A model generated the notes under the pieces. The model did not search any database. It was given only the letters and a program-made list of their open reading frames with translations, and had not been told where the DNA came from. Positions 61,399 through 64,000 of a stretch of DNA of 64,000 nucleotides are shown here, piece after piece; position 1 is the stretch's first letter, and every line of letters starts with the position of its first letter. This stretch comes from Methanolinea sp. UBA277. GTDB lineage: Archaea > Halobacteriota > Methanomicrobia > Methanomicrobiales > Methanospirillaceae. The position numbers and the translations under genes were made by a program. The stretch is taken from NCBI GenBank assembly GCA_002499905.1, contig DANP01000019.1, positions 56,869 to 120,868 on the forward strand. The letters run 5' to 3'.

Positions 61399-61481
61399 GG
61401 TTCACCTCCAGGAGATGTAAATCCGGAAAAAGAGCAGACACCGCTGACTCTTCTGTAATCCCAAGCCATTTCAAGCAAGGC

Positions 61482-61498
61482 CGTGCCGGTACGGCACG
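61482..61498 (-). promoter_or_regulatory. Hairpin in the rps15 5' leader
   Basis: CGTGCCG and CGGCACG flank a three-base loop, giving a stable seven-pair stem about 84-100 bases before the rps15 ATG and downstream of the predicted transcription start. It may be a leader control element; this is inference. Confidence 0.4.
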
Positions 61499-61537
61499 TC
61501 GGACTTACATATGCCAGCACATTTTCGTGCTTGTCTC

Positions 61538-61545
61538 ATTTATAA
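61538..61545 (-). promoter_or_regulatory. Box A for rps15
   Basis: The minus strand reads TTATAAAT about 140 bases before the rps15 ATG; the start of transcription would fall near 61513, giving a leader of about 115 bases that includes the hairpin at 61482-61498. Confidence 0.5.
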
Positions 61546-61585
61546 GGCCGGCAGGATGATAAGCATATCGAAGATGACGGGACCC

Positions 61586-62818
61586 TCACCGCTCCCTGCC
61601 GTAGCGGTTGATGAGCCTGATGAGATCGGCAAACCCTTCCATTTCTATCAGGAGCACCCCGTCACGGGTCATTCCCATGCTGGTCTCGGCATCGGCAGTC
61701 AGCATCTCCGGGCCCCGGAACACGGTCCGTTGCACGCCGTCACGGGAGAGGGCCTGTGCGGCGGCCCGATCGTGGACGAATGCCCTGCCCGGGATGATTA
61801 CCGGGTCACCGAGATCTGCCGGGTCGAGTGCCAGCAGATCCTCGGCGGTGATCAGGCAGGCGATCTCTTTGTCCACTGCCACCACCTGGACCCCGCCTCC
61901 CCTGGCATCGAGGATGGCCTTAATGGCGGGCGCTGCCACGCTCCCAGAGATTACCGTTGCCGTTCGCTCGAGCCGGGGCAGTTTGTCGAGAAGATCGGGG
62001 TCATTCCGGATGGCAAACGGAGACCCGATGGCAGGGTCCCAGAGCGGTGTCCCGCTGATCTTCAGGGAAAACCGGCCTGCCAGATCGGTCACCATATCTC
62101 TGAACTCTTCGGGTGTCTGGATCCGGTGCCCCTTGATCACCGGGGCATTACCAAGGATCAGTCCCTGCCGGGTGGTGTTGGCAAACCGCATGAGGATCAG
62201 CCCTTTCGCTCCCCGATCTTCCAGCCACCGGCAGGTATTCTCGAGATACAAGCCGTCATTGACCCCGGGAAGTACTACTGCAGCACCGTAGACGTCAATA
62301 TTCTCGCACAGCCGTTCGAGGATCCTGAGTGAGACTTCCGGGGTAGGATCATGCATGTAGCGTTTCCGCTTCCGGGAATCTACGGAGAATACGGTAAAGG
62401 ATAGCTCGGTGAGGCCATGATCGATCAGGAAATCGGCGATTGCCACCTCATCGAACCCCTTGCCGCTGGTATAGCCGATGTGGAGGGGGACTTCCATCCC
62501 GGAGAGGAGCTCGATCAAACCGGTGAACTCCGGGTAGCAGCTCGGATCGCCCCCGCCGCTGATAGTGACCCGGTCGAGATCCGCAGTCATCATCTGGAGG
62601 TTTGCGAGGGTATCATCCCCGATTTCCCGGAGCGTCTTCCAGCCCCGGTAGTATTCCCGGACACTCCTGCTGCAGTAGTCGCATCCGACCTGGTAAGGGG
62701 GGCAGTGGCGGCACCCGAAGGGACGGGTCTCCTTCACGTTTTTGAAGTAGCAGTATTCGCAGAATCCCCGGCAGTTGACACCGGGCCGTCCCCCGATGTC
62801 AACGGTGAGCTGCGCCAT
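61586..62818 (-). CDS. mmp10: Methanogenesis marker 10: radical SAM arginine C-methyltransferase
   Basis: Mmp10 methylates an arginine of the methyl-CoM reductase alpha subunit to 5-(S)-methylarginine. The 410-residue protein begins MAQLTVDIGGRPGVNCRG with radical SAM cysteines Cys16-x3-Cys20-x2-Cys23. A second Cys set (Cys36, Cys39, Cys46, Cys49 in FGCRHCPPYQVGCDYC) is typical. DRVTISGGGDPS is the GGE-like SAM motif. This gene is a strong methanogen marker. Confidence 0.95.
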   Translation of the reverse strand: MAQLTVDIGGRPGVNCRGFCEYCYFKNVKETRPFGCRHCPPYQVGCDYCSRSVREYYRGWKTLREIGDDTLANLQMMTADLDRVTISGGGDPSCYPEFTGLIELLSGMEVPLHIGYTSGKGFDEVAIADFLIDHGLTELSFTVFSVDSRKRKRYMHDPTPEVSLRILERLCENIDVYGAAVVLPGVNDGLYLENTCRWLEDRGAKGLILMRFANTTRQGLILGNAPVIKGHRIQTPEEFRDMVTDLAGRFSLKISGTPLWDPAIGSPFAIRNDPDLLDKLPRLERTATVISGSVAAPAIKAILDARGGGVQVVAVDKEIACLITAEDLLALDPADLGDPVIIPGRAFVHDRAAAQALSRDGVQRTVFRGPEMLTADAETSMGMTRDGVLLIEMEGFADLIRLINRYGRER

Positions 62819-62931
62819 CTGGAAAAATATCCGTCTTTATGCTCTATTAAGGCATGTATCTGTGATGGCCGGGACGGGGAATGTGAAAGGAATTTTTGGC
62901 GTCCTGTCCGGAAATCCGGTGAAAAAATCTC

Positions 62932-63060
62932 TTACCTTCTTTTTGTGGTCTCCCTGACAGAAAGTCTTCTCCGAACTGCATCGCTCTGCAGTTCCCGGAG
63001 GGCATCCCGCCCGATCCAGCGTGCTGCTTTGGATTCAGCTATCACCAGTTCTTCAGCAAG
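62932..63060 (-). pseudogene. In-frame C-terminal continuation of the AlkD gene after TAA
   Basis: Directly after the TAA, in the same frame, come 42 codons including LAEELVIAESKAARWIGRDA and LRELQSDAVRRRLSVRET, then TAA at 62932-62934. The AARWIGRDALREL segment is what AlkD-type proteins have at their C terminus. There is no start codon of its own with a ribosome-binding site. One base change would restore a 235-residue protein. Confidence 0.75.
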
Positions 63061-63639
63061 TTACACAGCTGCCTGGTTGAGCCGCAGATTCCGTTTTCCG
63101 ATCTGGCCCAGGGCCCAGTTCACCGCCTTCTTCACGAAGTTCCGATCATCGATACTCTCTCTTTTTATCAGGGGCAGGAATTCAAGAAAGACCTCGTCTC
63201 CTGCCTTCCTGTCATGCACCGCCAGGGCGGCCATGAGCACAAAACCGGCCCGTTTGACGAATTCCTCCTCTCTTCCGGCCCATTCCACTGCCCTGGCCCG
63301 GGCATGCGGCGTGCGGTCAAAGAGATTGCTGCAGCACTGGTCGCAGAGGTCCCAGGAGTCGAAATCACGCACCCATGCCTCCACCTGCTGTTCGGAGACA
63401 CTTTTCGGGTCATCGATGAGACATGCGAGGATCCGGGCTTCATGAATACCGGATGCCCAGAGCTTCCCGGCGAGGGGGTGGGCTTTCCCGATTTCCTTTG
63501 CCATAGCCCGCAGCGCCGGCATGGACACCCCGAGGGCATGCTCTGTCCGGATACCATACCGTTCCATGCCCTCCCGGTTTGTCGGGTTCTTCATCGAGGA
63601 GAGTCTGTCCATAATCTCTCCGAAGCGATCCTCCCCCAT
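63061..63639 (-). CDS. AlkD-family DNA alkylation repair protein, interrupted by TAA
   Basis: The 192-residue product has the HEAT-like AlkD fold: YGIRTEHALGVSMPALRAMAKEIGKAHPLA and WDLCDQCCSNLFDRTP, plus DRNFVKKAVNWALGQIGKRNLRL. It would remove alkylated bases or have a related repair role. A TAA at 63061-63063 ends it shortly after NQAAV, where homologues continue. The following frame is open and coding-like for 42 codons (separate entry), so the stop looks like a nonsense mutation or sequence error; a truncated protein may still be partly folded. Confidence 0.82.
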   Translation of the reverse strand: MGEDRFGEIMDRLSSMKNPTNREGMERYGIRTEHALGVSMPALRAMAKEIGKAHPLAGKLWASGIHEARILACLIDDPKSVSEQQVEAWVRDFDSWDLCDQCCSNLFDRTPHARARAVEWAGREEEFVKRAGFVLMAALAVHDRKAGDEVFLEFLPLIKRESIDDRNFVKKAVNWALGQIGKRNLRLNQAAV

Positions 63640-63727
63640 ACAAGCAAGGTTATGCAGGGAAGGATATAGCCACTCCGAGCCGGGAGATGTATAAAGTGCT
63701 CAAGGGATCCAGAAAGGGAATGAGACC

Positions 63728-64000
63728 ATGCGGAAAAGCAGGGAGCTGCTCCTCCGGCTCTACCATGACCCCCGCTACCGGTTCAGCGAGGTTGTGGTCT
63801 GCTATATCGACCGGGGGGCGCCGGGCAACGAGTCCTGTGTGGAAGGTGACCGAATCAGGGAACTCGACTCCCAGTACATGGAAATTGAGAGCGCCGTGGG
63901 CGTGTCCCCGATTCCCTACCACCGGATCACGAGGGTGCTCTATGGGGGGAAACCGGTATGGGAACGAGGCAGCAGAACGGAGGACACCGGAAAGACCGGA
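63728..64000 (+). CDS. DUF504 family protein, 5' part (reaches window edge)
   Basis: ATG 63728 opens a frame of at least 91 codons that runs off the window. It begins MRKSRELLLRLYHDPRYRFS and contains YIDRGAPGNESCVEGDRI and SPIPYHRITRVLYGG, matching small archaeal DUF504 proteins of about 80-100 residues with an unknown, possibly RNA-related role. GGGAATGAG precedes the start. The stop codon lies outside or just beyond the window. Confidence 0.85.
   Translation, partial: MRKSRELLLRLYHDPRYRFSEVVVCYIDRGAPGNESCVEGDRIRELDSQYMEIESAVGVSPIPYHRITRVLYGGKPVWERGSRTEDTGKTG

Noticed and set aside
63061..63063. Pyrrolysine or selenocysteine recoding of the AlkD stop
   Set aside because: The codon is TAA; pyrrolysine uses TAG and selenocysteine TGA, and no recoding element is visible.

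Overview
This window is a chromosomal segment of a methanogenic archaeon, most likely from the order Methanomicrobiales (genus not assigned). The evidence is the methanogen-specific gene content: Mmp10, which methylates methyl-CoM reductase; thiol:fumarate reductase TfrA/TfrB; the atypical methanogen-type seryl-tRNA synthetase; and several iron-sulfur flavoproteins. Archaeal information-processing genes are also present (eS1, S15, L37e, an Lsm protein, KEOPS Pcc1, a GAN/RecJ-like DHH protein, SepF with ZPR1, an initiator tRNA-Met with A1-U72). TATA-like box A elements lie about 25-45 bases before many starts. I see no CRISPR array, insertion sequence, prophage or plasmid gene; the gene density and composition look like core chromosome.

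Layout. 1-901: N-terminal part of acetyl-CoA synthetase (minus), cut by the window edge. 1402-6087: an arginine operon, argC-CBS protein-argJ-argB, followed by a thioredoxin/CcdA-type membrane thiol protein. 6093-11194: chorismate mutase, a membrane M50 protease, then the cobalt/nickel importer cbiMNQO and a cation exporter. 11200-18663: a redox and oxygen-stress region with iron-sulfur flavoproteins, an operon of desulforedoxin, AhpD-like protein and peroxiredoxin, a rubredoxin-like protein, RadC, a CxxC protein, rubrerythrin and a glutaredoxin-thioredoxin reductase fusion. 18669-26102: an orphan DNA methyltransferase, a polyprenol kinase-like protein, tfrBA, aspartokinase and purM. 26091-30917: ZPR1-SepF, PUA, Lsm, L37e, purF, initiator tRNA-Met, thioredoxin and UbiX. 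31002-37485: a sodium/solute symporter with a 36-residue partner, an Lhr-type helicase, a two-gene ABC exporter and another flavoprotein. 37797-42339: an MTH938-like protein, a large unknown protein behind a palindromic promoter, a HEAT protein, class II LysRS and a tandem DUF350 protein.

42716-48902 holds two large secreted proteins: a seven-blade SBBP/PKD/cohesin-like/dockerin protein and a nine-PEGA protein with a cohesin-like N terminus. They form the most conspicuous accessory locus of the window. 48935-54574: hypF, then two winged-helix proteins translationally coupled to a helicase. 54638-57287: a PH-domain membrane protein, a methyltransferase-like protein and apgM. 57385-61398 is the conserved archaeal cluster S15-DHH-Pcc1-SerRS-eS1. 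61586-64000: mmp10, an AlkD-family protein interrupted by an in-frame TAA, and the start of a DUF504 protein.

How the genes fit together: metal uptake (cbiMNQO) supplies Co/Ni for corrinoids and nickel enzymes. HypF matures [NiFe] hydrogenases, TfrAB produces the heterodisulfide, and Mmp10 modifies McrA. The redox region would protect these oxygen-sensitive enzymes. No single locus is a clear new defence or mobile system. The most unusual items are the dockerin/cohesin-like/PEGA surface pair, the 434-residue protein with three W-A-P motifs and an operator-like palindrome over its TATA box, the Grx-TrxR fusion, the wHTH-wHTH-helicase operon, and the AlkD nonsense codon.
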